From Pseudarthrobacter sulfonivorans (GTDB lineage: Bacteria; Actinomycetota; Actinomycetes; Actinomycetales; Micrococcaceae), in the NCBI RefSeq assembly GCF_001484605.1, contig NZ_CP013747.1, positions 3,658,001 through 3,722,000 on the forward strand: a stretch of DNA of 64,000 bases, in the 5' to 3' direction. The notes under the pieces were generated by a model, which worked only from the letters and a program-made list of their open reading frames with translations, searched no databases and had not been told where the DNA came from. Within the stretch, counting starts at the first letter, position 1. Every line of letters begins with the position of its first letter. Positions 27,073 through 35,795 of the stretch are shown piece by piece. The translations under genes and the position numbers were made by a program.

Positions 27073-28098
27073 TTAGCCGAACAGGACCGCAGCCTCGTCG
27101 TAGCGGTTCTGCGGTACGGTCTTCAGCTGGCCCAGGGCTTTGTCGAAGCTCACGTGCTCAATGTCGGTGCCCTTGAGCGCCACCATGGTGCCCCAATAGC
27201 CCTCCACCACGGAGTCGATCGCCGCCATGCCCAGGCGGGTGGCGAGCACGCGGTCGAACGCGGACGGGACGCCGCCGCGCTGGATGTGCCCCAGGATCGT
27301 GGCGCGGGTCTCGATGCCGGTGCGGGCTTCGATCTCGGGGGCGAGCCGGTCCGCGATGCCGCCCAGACGGGGCCGGCCGAACGTGTCCAGGCCGCGCTCG
27401 GAGTGCGGGGATTCCATGTGGTCCGGAACAAAGCCCTCGGCAACAACAATCAACGGGGCGCGGCCACGGTCATGGGCTTCCTGGACCCATTCGGTGATCT
27501 GCTCGATGCTGACCTTCTGCTCGGGGATCAGGATGGCGTGGGCGCCGGCGGCCATGCCGGCGTGCAGGGCAATCCAGCCAACGTGGCGGCCCATGACCTC
27601 GGCGATCATGCAGCGGTGGTGGGACTCGCCCGTGGTCCGGAGCCGGTCGATGGCCTCGGTGGCGATCTGGACGGCCGTATCAAAACCGAAGGTGTAGTCG
27701 GTGGCGTCAAGATCGTTGTCCACGGTCTTGGGGACACCCACGATCTTGAGACCGACGTCGGTAAGGCGTTTCGCGGCCGCGAGGGTCCCTTCGCCGCCTA
27801 TAGCGATGATGGCGTCGATGCCGAGGCGGTCCATGTGGGCCTTGATGACCTCCGGCCCGCCGCCGTTTTCAAAGGGGTTGGTGCGGGAGGTGCCCAGGAT
27901 GGTGCCACCCTGCTTGGCGATGCCGCGGACCATGCTGCGGGGGATGTCGATGATGTCGCCTTCGACGACACCCCGCCAGCCGTCCAGGAACCCCACGAAT
28001 TCGTGGCCGTGGATGGCGATGCCCTTGAGGACGGCTCCGCGGATGACAGCGTTCAGTCCGGGGCAGTCGCCGCCGCTGGTAAGAATTCCAATTTTCAT
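27073..28098 (-). CDS. pfkA: 6-phosphofructokinase
   Basis: Phosphorylates fructose 6-phosphate in glycolysis. It has 341 residues from ATG 28098 (MKIGILTSGGDCPGLNAVIRG start). GGEGTLAAA and PKTVDNDLDATDYTFGFDTA are the nucleotide/metal and catalytic loops, with the catalytic Asp in VDND. The residue matching E. coli Gly104 is Gly, which favours ATP. The one matching Gly124 is Lys, as in pyrophosphate-dependent enzymes. This mix is known from actinomycete group III enzymes, so ATP use is likely but not certain. Confidence 0.92.
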   Translation of the reverse strand: MKIGILTSGGDCPGLNAVIRGAVLKGIAIHGHEFVGFLDGWRGVVEGDIIDIPRSMVRGIAKQGGTILGTSRTNPFENGGGPEVIKAHMDRLGIDAIIAIGGEGTLAAAKRLTDVGLKIVGVPKTVDNDLDATDYTFGFDTAVQIATEAIDRLRTTGESHHRCMIAEVMGRHVGWIALHAGMAAGAHAILIPEQKVSIEQITEWVQEAHDRGRAPLIVVAEGFVPDHMESPHSERGLDTFGRPRLGGIADRLAPEIEARTGIETRATILGHIQRGGVPSAFDRVLATRLGMAAIDSVVEGYWGTMVALKGTDIEHVSFDKALGQLKTVPQNRYDEAAVLFG

Positions 28099-28195
28099 GT
28101 CTCGGCTCAAATCCTGGTGTGAAGGTTTACAGGCAGAGCGCCACGCTGAGCTCACCTAGATTGTAGTCGCCGGTGTGCGTTACGACACAAACCGG

Positions 28196-28828
28196 TTACA
28201 AAAGGCCCCGCTCCATGGCAAGGACCACGGCACGGGTCCTGTCGTCCACGTCCAGCTTGTTGAAGATCCGCAGCAGGTGCGTCTTGACCGTCGCCTCGGC
28301 GATGTGGAGCGCGGTGGCCACCTCGGGATTGCTCAATCCCTGCGCCACGCAGCGAAGGACCTCCACCTCCCGGGCTGTCAGCCGCGGCAGTTCAGGCGCG
28401 CGCATCCGCGAGACCAGGCGTGCCGCCACCGGCGGAGCGAGAACCGTCTCACCGCGCGCTGCAGCGCGCACGGCCTCGATGATGCGGTCCCCGGCCGTGT
28501 CCTTCAGGAGATAGCCCACCGCCCCTGACTCCACGGCGCGCATGATGTCGGAGTCGTCGTCGTACGTGGTCAGCACCAGCACCTTGGTGTCAGGAAACCG
28601 GTCCCGGATCTGCGCCGTGGCGCCGGCGCCGTCAAGGACGGGCATCCGCAGGTCCATCAGGACGACGGCGGGGCGCAGCCGGCTGACAGCGTCCACCGCC
28701 TCCACGCCGTTGGCCGCGGCGGCCACCACATCGATGCCGTCCGCGGTGTCCAGCAGCGCGGCCAGGCCGCTCCGGACCACGGGGTGGTCATCGGCGAGGA
28801 CAACAGTCACAGTTTCCGGGAGGCTCAT
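28196..28828 (-). CDS. NarL/LuxR-family response regulator
   Basis: A 210-residue protein. Receiver domain 5-120 has acidic VVLADDHPVVRSG, the phospho-acceptor Asp in VVLMDLRMPVLDG and the Lys in YLLKDTAGD. The LuxR helix-turn-helix is at about 145-205 (LTAREVEVLRCVAQGLSNPE). Its ATG overlaps the kinase stop by 4 bases. Together with the upstream kinase and ABC genes it forms a four-gene unit, and the 22-bp palindrome at 32058 is a plausible target. Confidence 0.88.
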   Translation of the reverse strand: MSLPETVTVVLADDHPVVRSGLAALLDTADGIDVVAAAANGVEAVDAVSRLRPAVVLMDLRMPVLDGAGATAQIRDRFPDTKVLVLTTYDDDSDIMRAVESGAVGYLLKDTAGDRIIEAVRAAARGETVLAPPVAARLVSRMRAPELPRLTAREVEVLRCVAQGLSNPEVATALHIAEATVKTHLLRIFNKLDVDDRTRAVVLAMERGLL

Positions 28829-30111
28829 GTCACGGCTCCGGGCAGGGGTGCGTCCGTACCGCGGGTCCCTGGTCCGGTGTCTGTGCCGCCGGGCCCGAGG
28901 GCCTCGGTGGGGACCACCGCCACCAGCCGGGTGGTGCCCGGCGCGGAAGTGACCTGCAGCCGGCCACCGATTTCGTCCAGCCGGGCAGCCATCGACTTCA
29001 GGCCGAACCCCTGGTGATCCGCCGAGACGTCAAAACCCTGCCCGTTGTCCATGACGGTCAGCCGGAGCAGCGGCGGGCCGCCGGCAGGGATATCCATCAG
29101 TACCTCCGCGGCCGTGGCTCCGGAATGCCTGCGGACGTTGTTGAGTGCCTCCTGGGCGGTCCGGAGCAGTGCCACCTGCTGCGTGGACGGCAGCGGGGGC
29201 AGGTTGTCGGGCAGCTCCACGGTCAGCCGGATGCTGTCCAGGTGCAGGGTCTCCGGCAGCCGCTTCAGTGCCGCCAGGAGGTCTCCGCCCTGCACATCGG
29301 ACGGGACGCCTGAGGCCACCAGGGCCCGCGCTTCCGCGAGGTTCTCCCGGGCCGTCCGCGTGATGGCGGTGAGGCTGCGCACCAGCCCGGAGGGGGCCTC
29401 GGGTTGCGCCCTGAGTTGGGCCTGCGCCGCTTCGGAGAGCATGGCGATGGATGTGAACCCCTGGGCCAGCGTGTCGTGGATTTCCCGGGCCATCCGCTCA
29501 CGCTCAGCCAATGCACCGCGTGCCTGTTCCGCGTTGTTCAGTTCGTGGCGGGTGGCCTCGAGCTCGGCCAGCAGCTCGGCACGCTGTTCGCTTTGCTCAA
29601 TGACTTTCGAGATCCAGAGTCCGATCATGCAGCTGGCCACAAACGAGGTCACCAACTGGGCCGTGATGCCGTAAACCTCCGTGCCGGCAAGTCCCCAGCG
29701 GTTGATCTGGCCAACGGCCACGCCGACGCACAGCACGGCGGTGGCTGCTACGCCCTGGCGCTGTGAGGACGTGAACATCCAGACCTGCGGGAAGGCCACA
29801 AACAGCAGGACCCCGGCGCCGTCGTACACAAACGACAGGAACACCACCACCGCCACCAGCAGTGCCACGTAGATGGTGGGCCGCAGTGTCCGGAGATCCT
29901 TGGTCCGGGTCAGGAACGGGTACGCGGCCCCCAGGAGCACCAGCGCACCAACGACCAGGGGCGTCCCCGACTCGCGCTCGTCGCCGAACATGGCGAAATA
30001 CGACACGCTGGCCAGTGCGGCGTAGAAGCCGGCGTGCCACCAGACCATGGAGGTGGCCCACACGGACCGTGCCGGCAGCAGCCGCTCGGTCCGTCCGCTC
30101 ATATAGCTCAT
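28825..30111 (-). CDS. NarL-type sensor histidine kinase
   Basis: A 428-residue kinase. About six membrane helices fill residues 20-170 with almost no extracellular loop, as in intramembrane-sensing kinases that work with ABC transporters. The dimerisation/H-box is ERERMAREIHDTLAQGF near residue 210, and the ATPase domain has AQEALNNVRRHSGA and VMDNGQGFD, then GFGLKSMAARL. It is followed in overlap by its response regulator. Upstream, 64 bp away, is the ABC permease gene. Confidence 0.88.
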   Translation of the reverse strand: MSYMSGRTERLLPARSVWATSMVWWHAGFYAALASVSYFAMFGDERESGTPLVVGALVLLGAAYPFLTRTKDLRTLRPTIYVALLVAVVVFLSFVYDGAGVLLFVAFPQVWMFTSSQRQGVAATAVLCVGVAVGQINRWGLAGTEVYGITAQLVTSFVASCMIGLWISKVIEQSEQRAELLAELEATRHELNNAEQARGALAERERMAREIHDTLAQGFTSIAMLSEAAQAQLRAQPEAPSGLVRSLTAITRTARENLAEARALVASGVPSDVQGGDLLAALKRLPETLHLDSIRLTVELPDNLPPLPSTQQVALLRTAQEALNNVRRHSGATAAEVLMDIPAGGPPLLRLTVMDNGQGFDVSADHQGFGLKSMAARLDEIGGRLQVTSAPGTTRLVAVVPTEALGPGGTDTGPGTRGTDAPLPGAVT

Positions 30112-30175
30112 GGGTGCACCCTATCGGCGTGCCGCCGGGCTACCAAGATCGGCGGTTGCTGCGGCACGGAGCCGG

Positions 30176-31042
30176 CTACTTCTGCGGCGGCCACTGGAAC
30201 GCCAACCGGGCCAGCACGGCACCCGCGGCCACCCAGATACCCAGGACCAGGAACGTCAGCGGCAGGTTGTAGGTGCCGCCGGGCTCAACGGCTTCAAAAC
30301 CGGCAGGCAGGAAAACAGACCTGAAGGCGCTCGCCGTCCAGCGCAGGGGGAAGAAATTCGTCACGGACTGCAGCCAGTCCGGAAGTTGCGAGAACGGAAA
30401 GTACACACCCGAGGTAAAGGACAGGAGCAGCACCGGCAGGACCGCCAGGGTGGACGCGCTTTGTGCTGACTTCGGCAAGGCGGTGAACGCGATGGCCACG
30501 GTGGCCCAGGCAGCCGTGGCCAGGATCATCAGCAGCGCCACCATGCCCCACTGCCCGGCATCCCGGGGCAGCGGCACGTCGAACAGGACGGCCGCCGCGA
30601 GCAATAGGAGGACAGTCTGGGCCACGATCAGGTAGAGCGTCTGGCCTGTTTTCCCGATGAAGTACGAGGCTGCGGGCAGTGGCGTACCGGCCAGCCGCTT
30701 CACCGTGCCGTTGAAACGCTCCGTGGCCACGTAGCTGCTGAGGTTCTGGAACCCGCTGAGGATGGTGCTCAGCGCAAGCATACCGGGCAGATAGTAGTGC
30801 GCCGGGGTGATGCCGCCCTGCCCGTCCGGGCCGGCCCCGAAGACCGGCTCGTCACCGAAAACAGTCCCGAACAGGGACATCATCAGGATCGGGAAGAAGA
30901 GGACCAGGACCAGAGATAGCACGTCACGGTTAAATAGTTTGATCTCCAGCAGGACCCGGCCAAGTCCCAGGCGCAGGACTGACGGGCGCCAGGCCGGGCG
31001 GCCGGTGGCGGGGGAGACGGATGCGGGGACTGCTGTGCTCAT
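30176..31042 (-). CDS. ABC-2 type transporter permease
   Basis: A 288-residue membrane protein of the DrrB-like ABC-2 family with about six helices, and the conserved SFTSGVYFPFSQLPDWLQ region near residue 220. It overlaps the ATPase gene by 4 bases, so the two are coupled and form one exporter. Substrate unknown. The pairing with a NarL-type two-component system resembles the linearmycin-resistance type of locus in Bacillus. Confidence 0.85.
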   Translation of the reverse strand: MSTAVPASVSPATGRPAWRPSVLRLGLGRVLLEIKLFNRDVLSLVLVLFFPILMMSLFGTVFGDEPVFGAGPDGQGGITPAHYYLPGMLALSTILSGFQNLSSYVATERFNGTVKRLAGTPLPAASYFIGKTGQTLYLIVAQTVLLLLAAAVLFDVPLPRDAGQWGMVALLMILATAAWATVAIAFTALPKSAQSASTLAVLPVLLLSFTSGVYFPFSQLPDWLQSVTNFFPLRWTASAFRSVFLPAGFEAVEPGGTYNLPLTFLVLGIWVAAGAVLARLAFQWPPQK

Positions 31043-32001
31043 CGGAGGGCTCCTGAAACGGACGATGCTTCCGTAGATCGTGCGGCGGATGGTTCGGCAG
31101 AGTTTTCGGCGCCGTCCACGGCACCGATCAGCTGGAGGTAAATGTCCTCAAGGCTGGGACGGACGACGGCGAGCTCCGCCGGCTCTATCGCGCCGCCGTC
31201 GGACAGCGACGCGACCAGGGAAGCAGGCTGCTCGGTCACCACTTCGCGAAGGCCGGAAGCATCCCGCCACCGGACGCGGGGCACCCGGAGACCCGGGCCG
31301 CCGATCTCCTGCGGGCTGCCTTCGGCGATCAGACGCCCGTGGTTGATGACGCCGATCCGGTCCGCCAGCTGCTCGGCCTCGTCCAGGTAGTGCGTGGTGA
31401 GGACAATGGTGGTGCCGCCGCTGCTCAGCTGGCGGATGAGGTCCCAGAATTGTCGACGGGCTTCCGGATCGAAGCCTGTGGTGGGTTCGTCCAGGAACAG
31501 GACTTCCGGGTTGCCGATGATCCCCAGCGCCACGTCCAGCCGGCGCCGCTGGCCGCCCGAAAGGGTTGAGATCCGGACGCCGCCCTTGCCGCCGAGTCCT
31601 ACGGCTTCGATGACGTCGTCCACTGGCCGGGGCGCCGGGAAACAGGAAGCCAGTGACCGCAGGGCCTCGGAAACCCTGAGTTCACCGGAGTCGGTGGCCT
31701 CCTGGAGGACGATGCCGATCCGGGCGCGGAAGGACGGTGCCGCCTTCCAGGGGCGCGTTCCCAGAACCATGACCTCGCCACTGTCAGGTTTCCGGTGCCC
31801 TTCCAGGATCTCGATGGTGGTGGACTTGCCGGCGCCGTTGGGACCCAGGAGGGCATAGGTTTCGCCGGCACGGATGGTGAGGTCCAGCTGGTCCACGGCC
31901 GTGAGGGTCCCGCCTTTGGGCAGGCCATAGGTTTTGTTGAGGCCGCGGACGGTGATGGCATCAGGGGCTTGCCGCTGCCCGGGGCTGAGGGAAGTGTTCA
32001 T
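31039..32001 (-). CDS. ABC transporter ATP-binding protein (DrrA-like)
   Basis: A 320-residue ATPase. Walker A is GPNGAGKST, the signature is LSGGQRRRLDVALG, Walker B is EVLFLDEPTTGFD and the switch His is in TTHYLDEAEQL. The C-terminal 80 residues (domain after residue 225) are typical of DrrA/CcmA-like drug exporters. It is the first gene of the ABC-kinase-regulator unit; the 22-bp palindrome lies about 57 bp upstream of its ATG. Confidence 0.9.
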   Translation of the reverse strand: MNTSLSPGQRQAPDAITVRGLNKTYGLPKGGTLTAVDQLDLTIRAGETYALLGPNGAGKSTTIEILEGHRKPDSGEVMVLGTRPWKAAPSFRARIGIVLQEATDSGELRVSEALRSLASCFPAPRPVDDVIEAVGLGGKGGVRISTLSGGQRRRLDVALGIIGNPEVLFLDEPTTGFDPEARRQFWDLIRQLSSGGTTIVLTTHYLDEAEQLADRIGVINHGRLIAEGSPQEIGGPGLRVPRVRWRDASGLREVVTEQPASLVASLSDGGAIEPAELAVVRPSLEDIYLQLIGAVDGAENSAEPSAARSTEASSVSGALR

Positions 32002-32057
32002 GCTTCCAGCGTGGCAGTCCCGGGGTGCCGGTCAACAGCCCCGGCCGGTTGAACCTG

Positions 32058-32079
32058 TTGTCCACCGGCCGGTGGACAA
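32058..32079. promoter_or_regulatory. Perfect 22-bp palindrome, candidate operator of the ABC/two-component unit
   Basis: TTGTCCACCGG followed directly by its exact reverse complement, 57-78 bp upstream of the ABC ATPase start. Position and symmetry fit a dimeric regulator site, possibly the unit's own LuxR-type regulator. Confidence 0.5.
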
Positions 32080-32090
32080 GGACAGCAGAA

Positions 32091-32128
32091 GCCCCCGCTC
32101 CGGGAAGGATTGTCCGGGGAGCGGGGGC
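32091..32128 (-). terminator. Hairpin past the small PspC gene
   Basis: GCCCCCGCTC at 32091-32100 pairs with GAGCGGGGGC at 32119-32128. It lies about 20 bp past the stop of the minus-strand PspC gene and ahead of the ABC unit, separating the two. A weak T-rich stretch (TTCTGCTGT) follows on the minus strand. Confidence 0.6.
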
Positions 32129-32148
32129 CTTGCGGTTCTTACACGAGT

Positions 32149-32400
32149 TCAGCTGATGGACCGGCGGTCCAGGAAGTTCTGCAGCGGGATGGAGTTCTGC
32201 TGGTCGGGAAGGACCAGCCACGCTGCAACGTAGAGGACGACGGCGGGGCCGGGAAGGAGGCAGAAGACCAGGAAAGCGATCCGGACGAATGCCACATCCA
32301 CATTGAGCTTTGCCGCAATGCCGCCGCACACACCTCCCAGCCAGCGTTGGGGTCCACGTTTCAGGCCGAAGCCCCTGACGATGCTGAAGAACTTGTCCAT
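32149..32400 (-). CDS. Small PspC-domain protein
   Basis: An 83-residue protein that is almost only a PspC domain: RWLGGVCGGIAAKLNVDV then a helix (AFLVFCLLPGPAVVLYVAAW) and LVLPD. PspC domains are membrane parts of envelope-stress systems. It is the last gene of the three-gene minus-strand block facing the PspC-kinase gene. Confidence 0.85.
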   Translation of the reverse strand: MDKFFSIVRGFGLKRGPQRWLGGVCGGIAAKLNVDVAFVRIAFLVFCLLPGPAVVLYVAAWLVLPDQQNSIPLQNFLDRRSIS

Positions 32401-32403
32401 GGT

Positions 32404-32697
32404 TCAAGACTTCCCTGTTGTGGGTTCGTTGTCACGTTTCCGGGCCGAGAGCAGCCCGCCAATCACCAGCGCGGCGCCGGCGCCGATCATAAGGCCGATC
32501 AGCACGTAGGTGCCGTTCAGGGTCACCACGCCCAGCTGGGCGATGATGATCAGGGCGGCCAGCGCCATCACGATGAGGCCCCAGACTATGGTGCCCACGC
32601 GGGCGGATGGCTGCTGGGGTGCGTCGGCTCCGGGCTGGCCGGCCGCCGTCGTGCTTTCCGGAGTGTATGGGTCTGGTGACGGATTGACGTTGCTCAT
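32404..32697 (-). CDS. Small two-helix membrane protein in the PspC block
   Basis: A 97-residue protein. The first 30 residues are polar and Pro/Ala/Gln-rich, then there are two hydrophobic helices, VGTIVWGLIVMALAALIIIA and TYVLIGLMIGAGAALVIGGL, and a charged tail. It lies 1 bp after the larger PspC gene and 3 bp before the smaller one, so all three are co-translated. The helix pair recalls LiaI/LiaF N-terminal regions, but I cannot assign a family. Confidence 0.6.
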   Translation of the reverse strand: MSNVNPSPDPYTPESTTAAGQPGADAPQQPSARVGTIVWGLIVMALAALIIIAQLGVVTLNGTYVLIGLMIGAGAALVIGGLLSARKRDNEPTTGKS

Positions 32698-32698
32698 G

Positions 32699-34252
32699 TC
32701 AGTTCCCTTCCTGGATGGTGACGTTGCTGACGGTGCCGTCGATCCGGATGATCAGGTGGCCGCCTGGCTTGTCGGTGTTGTAGCTGGATTCCCGGGACGT
32801 AATGCCGCCCCGGTGGTTGGTGCCTTCGTTGAGGTTCCCCAGCGTCATGTCTGCCCTCACGTCCACTGGAATGCTGCTGGGGAGGATCACGGTGACGTTG
32901 CTCGCCGTGATGTCCAGGGGAACCACGACGTCTGAGTCCAGCGGGGCCTGAGCGGCCAATTGGGTGAGGTCAACGGTTCCCCGGCCGCCGGTGACGCTGA
33001 AGCCATCGGCCGCCTGCTTCTGGCTCGTCGGTGCCCAGTCGACCTGGCTGAAGCGGACCCTGTCGCCGTTGCCCACCACGTTGAAGATGCCGCCGATCAC
33101 CAAGGCAACAACGGCGAAGAAACCGAGGATTCCGGACGTCCGGCCGCGAAGGCCCGCGATGAGGATGCCCAGGCCCAGGACGGCTGCGCCGCTGGCCCAG
33201 ACGATCGCGTTGGCGGCGTCACCGAGGTTGATCACGTTGCCGGCGTCCAGGGCCTTGAGCCCGCCACCCACCAGGAGTGCTGTTCCGGCTGTGATGGCTA
33301 CTGCCGGGGCACCGGGGCCGGAGGGGCGGACCTTGGGTGCCCGGGCCGGGCCCTGCGGTGGCTGGTAGCCGCCGTAGGCACCGCCGTCGCTGCCGCCCCC
33401 GCCGTAGCTGCCGCCGCCGTAAGTGCCGCCGCCGTAAGGCGGGTTGACGCCCGACGGCGGGACCGGAAGGTAGGGTGCGCTGCCGGACGTGCCGGACGTG
33501 CCGGACGTGCGGGTCGAAGCAGCGTCCGTGGCCGCAAACGGCGCGGAATAGGGGGTTGTGGGATAGGAGGCCGAGTAACCGGAGTCTCCGCCGGCCGGCT
33601 GCGGTGTCGCGTTCATGGGAGCTCCATTCCGGGCCTTGCTGCGTTGGGTCAGGTAGTAGATGAAGTAGATGGCGCCGCCCACCCAGAAGACGGTCCAGAG
33701 GAATCCGCCGAAGCCGTTGCGGCTCCAGCCCCAGAATCCGCCGCCCAGCCCGGTGAGTCCCACCACGGTGGTGATCAGCGCGCCTGTCATGCCGCTGGAC
33801 CAGCGGCCGGCGCCCGCTTCCTGGACGTGGATGCGCCCGTCGGGTTCGGGAAGGAATGCCCACGCCAGGCCGTAGAGCAGGACGCCGATTCCGGCGAAGA
33901 GGGTGAGGACAATGAAGATGCCGCGGACAATCAGCGGATCGATGCCCATCCGGTGCGCGATGCCGCTGGAGACACCGCCGATCCACCGGTCGCGTCCGCG
34001 CTGGATGCCGTGGCTCCGGACCCAGGTGAAGAAGTCACCGGACTGGCCCGGTGCTTTGGCGCTGGAGTAAGGGCCGGCGGACGGGCCGGAATACGGGCTT
34101 GCGTAGGGGCCGGCATAGGGACCGGCGGCCGGGGGTGTGTCCTGCGAAGCAGCCGGGGGTGGCAGCAGGGGTTCGGTTGGCTGGTCCGGGTCGCGAGGGG
34201 GGAGCGGTTCCGTGGGCTGGCCGTCATCGGGGGTGGGGGTCTGGGAGTTCAT
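32699..34252 (-). CDS. PspC protein with C-terminal LiaF-like domain
   Basis: A 517-residue protein. The first 80 residues are Pro/Ser/Tyr-rich with repeated AGPYA-like units. A PspC domain follows at about 85-145 (RWIGGVSSGIAHRMGIDP). Further helices lie around 155-195, then a Gly/Tyr-rich linker (YGGG repeats, TSGTSGTSG), two or three more helices at 310-390, and a C-terminal beta region of about 120 residues (TVDLTQLAAQAPLDSDVVVP, NVTVILPSSIPVDVRADMTL) like the LiaF/DUF2154-type cell-wall-antibiotic response domain. Divergent from the PspC-kinase gene, so it is probably its partner and target. Confidence 0.78.
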   Translation of the reverse strand: MNSQTPTPDDGQPTEPLPPRDPDQPTEPLLPPPAASQDTPPAAGPYAGPYASPYSGPSAGPYSSAKAPGQSGDFFTWVRSHGIQRGRDRWIGGVSSGIAHRMGIDPLIVRGIFIVLTLFAGIGVLLYGLAWAFLPEPDGRIHVQEAGAGRWSSGMTGALITTVVGLTGLGGGFWGWSRNGFGGFLWTVFWVGGAIYFIYYLTQRSKARNGAPMNATPQPAGGDSGYSASYPTTPYSAPFAATDAASTRTSGTSGTSGSAPYLPVPPSGVNPPYGGGTYGGGSYGGGGSDGGAYGGYQPPQGPARAPKVRPSGPGAPAVAITAGTALLVGGGLKALDAGNVINLGDAANAIVWASGAAVLGLGILIAGLRGRTSGILGFFAVVALVIGGIFNVVGNGDRVRFSQVDWAPTSQKQAADGFSVTGGRGTVDLTQLAAQAPLDSDVVVPLDITASNVTVILPSSIPVDVRADMTLGNLNEGTNHRGGITSRESSYNTDKPGGHLIIRIDGTVSNVTIQEGN

Positions 34253-34376
34253 ACTTCGATCCTGCCGTCCGGGGCGGCGCAGCTCTACTGGGGAACACCC
34301 TGACTCGCCCCTGAGTTACCCCCGGTTCAGGCCGGAATCGGGTCCGGGGAACCCTGATCCGTGCTTGGATTGACAC

Positions 34377-35795
34377 ATGACCACCGCCCTCACCCGCCCA
34401 CCGCTTGTCCGCAGCAGCGACCGCGTCATCGCGGGCGTATGTGCCGGCCTCGCGGCGCATCTGGGCTGGCCGGTGAAAAGCGTGCGGATCGGAATGGCGC
34501 TCGCAACCCTCGCCGGCGGCGCCGGGTTGGCCTTCTACGCGTGGCTGTGGATCATGGTCCCCACGGCGGACGAAAGCGCACGGCGAAACGCCAGGCGTCC
34601 GGCGTCGCCCATTGCCCCGGCCGTCAGCCTTGACCCGGCATTCAGCGCCGGACCGCCCTCGGCGGCGCCGTCGCAGGGCTCGCCCGCGGCCGCTCCCTGG
34701 TGGGGAAATCCCGACGCCGGTGCTGACGCCCCGGGGGTTTCCCCCGGCGGGCCCGCTGCCGGCTACGGGTCGGGCTACGGGGCCCCCGTGCGGCCGCCGT
34801 GGTTCCGGGTCCGCAGCATGCGCTATGGCAAGGAGATTCTGCTGGGCGCCGGCCTCCTCCTCGTGGCGGGCATCATGATTGCCCGGCTCCTGGGCGTGGA
34901 CGTTCCCCTGGAGACCCTAATCCCTGCGGCTGCCGTGCTGGGCGGTGCAGCCATCGCCTGGATGCAGCTCGACGAAACCCGCCGCGCGGGGCTCGTGGAC
35001 AAAACCAAGGCCGATCAGGCAGGCGGCTGGGCGCGCCTGGCCGCCGGATTGGCGCTGGTGGTTGCCGGCGTGCTGGTGATGGTGTCCGGTTCCGGATCCT
35101 GGGAACAGACCTGGCTGGCGCTGCTGGCATCGGTGGCGGTGCTGGGCGGCGTGGTGCTGGTACTTCTTCCGTGGGCCCTCAAATTCTGGCGGGACCTGGA
35201 AACTGAGCGGGCGGGCCGTATCCGTGAAACGGAGCGGGCCGAGATCGCTGCCCACCTGCACGATTCCGTCCTCCAGACCCTCGCCCTGATCCAGCGGCGG
35301 GCGGGAAGCGAGCACGACGTTGTCCGGCTCGCCCGGGCGCAGGAACGTGAGCTCAGGAGCTGGCTGTTCCAGGACCCGGGGAAGGAGGCGGGCCAGCTTT
35401 CGGACCGCATCAAGGCAGTGGGTGCCGAGGTGGAAGACTCGCTCGGCAACGCCGTGGAGGTGGTGAGCGTCGGGGACACAGCCATGACCGAATCCCATGA
35501 AGCCCTGGTCCAGGCCAGCCGTGAGGCGATGCTCAATGCCTCCCGGCACGGCGGCGGGACCGTCTCTGTCTACCTCGAAGTTTCCGATGGTCGGACGGAA
35601 ATCTTCATCAAGGACAGGGGGCCGGGCTTCGACCTGCAGGATGTGCCCGAAGACCGTCTCGGTGTCCGCGAATCGATCATCGGACGCATGAAACGCCACG
35701 GCGGGTCCGCCTCCATCACCAGCACGCCCAACGGCACTGAGGTGCGGCTGGGAATGCCGGCGCTCCAAACGGAAAACGCGGAAGGGAAATCATGA
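34377..35795 (+). CDS. Histidine kinase with N-terminal PspC sensor domain
   Basis: A 472-residue kinase. Residues 8-62 are a PspC domain (VIAGVCAGLAAHLGWPVKSV and a helix ending IMVP), followed by a Pro/Gly/Ala linker and four helices at about 150-275. The kinase core has IAAHLHDSVLQTLALIQRR near residue 290 and an ATPase domain with REAMLNASRHGGG and IKDRGPGFD. Its stop overlaps the start of the response regulator by 4 bases. The PspC genes are divergent, 124 bp away, so this is a LiaSR/PspC-type envelope-stress switch. Confidence 0.88.
   Translation: MTTALTRPPLVRSSDRVIAGVCAGLAAHLGWPVKSVRIGMALATLAGGAGLAFYAWLWIMVPTADESARRNARRPASPIAPAVSLDPAFSAGPPSAAPSQGSPAAAPWWGNPDAGADAPGVSPGGPAAGYGSGYGAPVRPPWFRVRSMRYGKEILLGAGLLLVAGIMIARLLGVDVPLETLIPAAAVLGGAAIAWMQLDETRRAGLVDKTKADQAGGWARLAAGLALVVAGVLVMVSGSGSWEQTWLALLASVAVLGGVVLVLLPWALKFWRDLETERAGRIRETERAEIAAHLHDSVLQTLALIQRRAGSEHDVVRLARAQERELRSWLFQDPGKEAGQLSDRIKAVGAEVEDSLGNAVEVVSVGDTAMTESHEALVQASREAMLNASRHGGGTVSVYLEVSDGRTEIFIKDRGPGFDLQDVPEDRLGVRESIIGRMKRHGGSASITSTPNGTEVRLGMPALQTENAEGKS

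Noticed and set aside
33380..33510. Short tandem repeats (GCCGGACGT and GCCGCCGTA units)
   Set aside because: They encode the Gly/Tyr/Ser/Thr linker of the PspC protein and are not a separate element.
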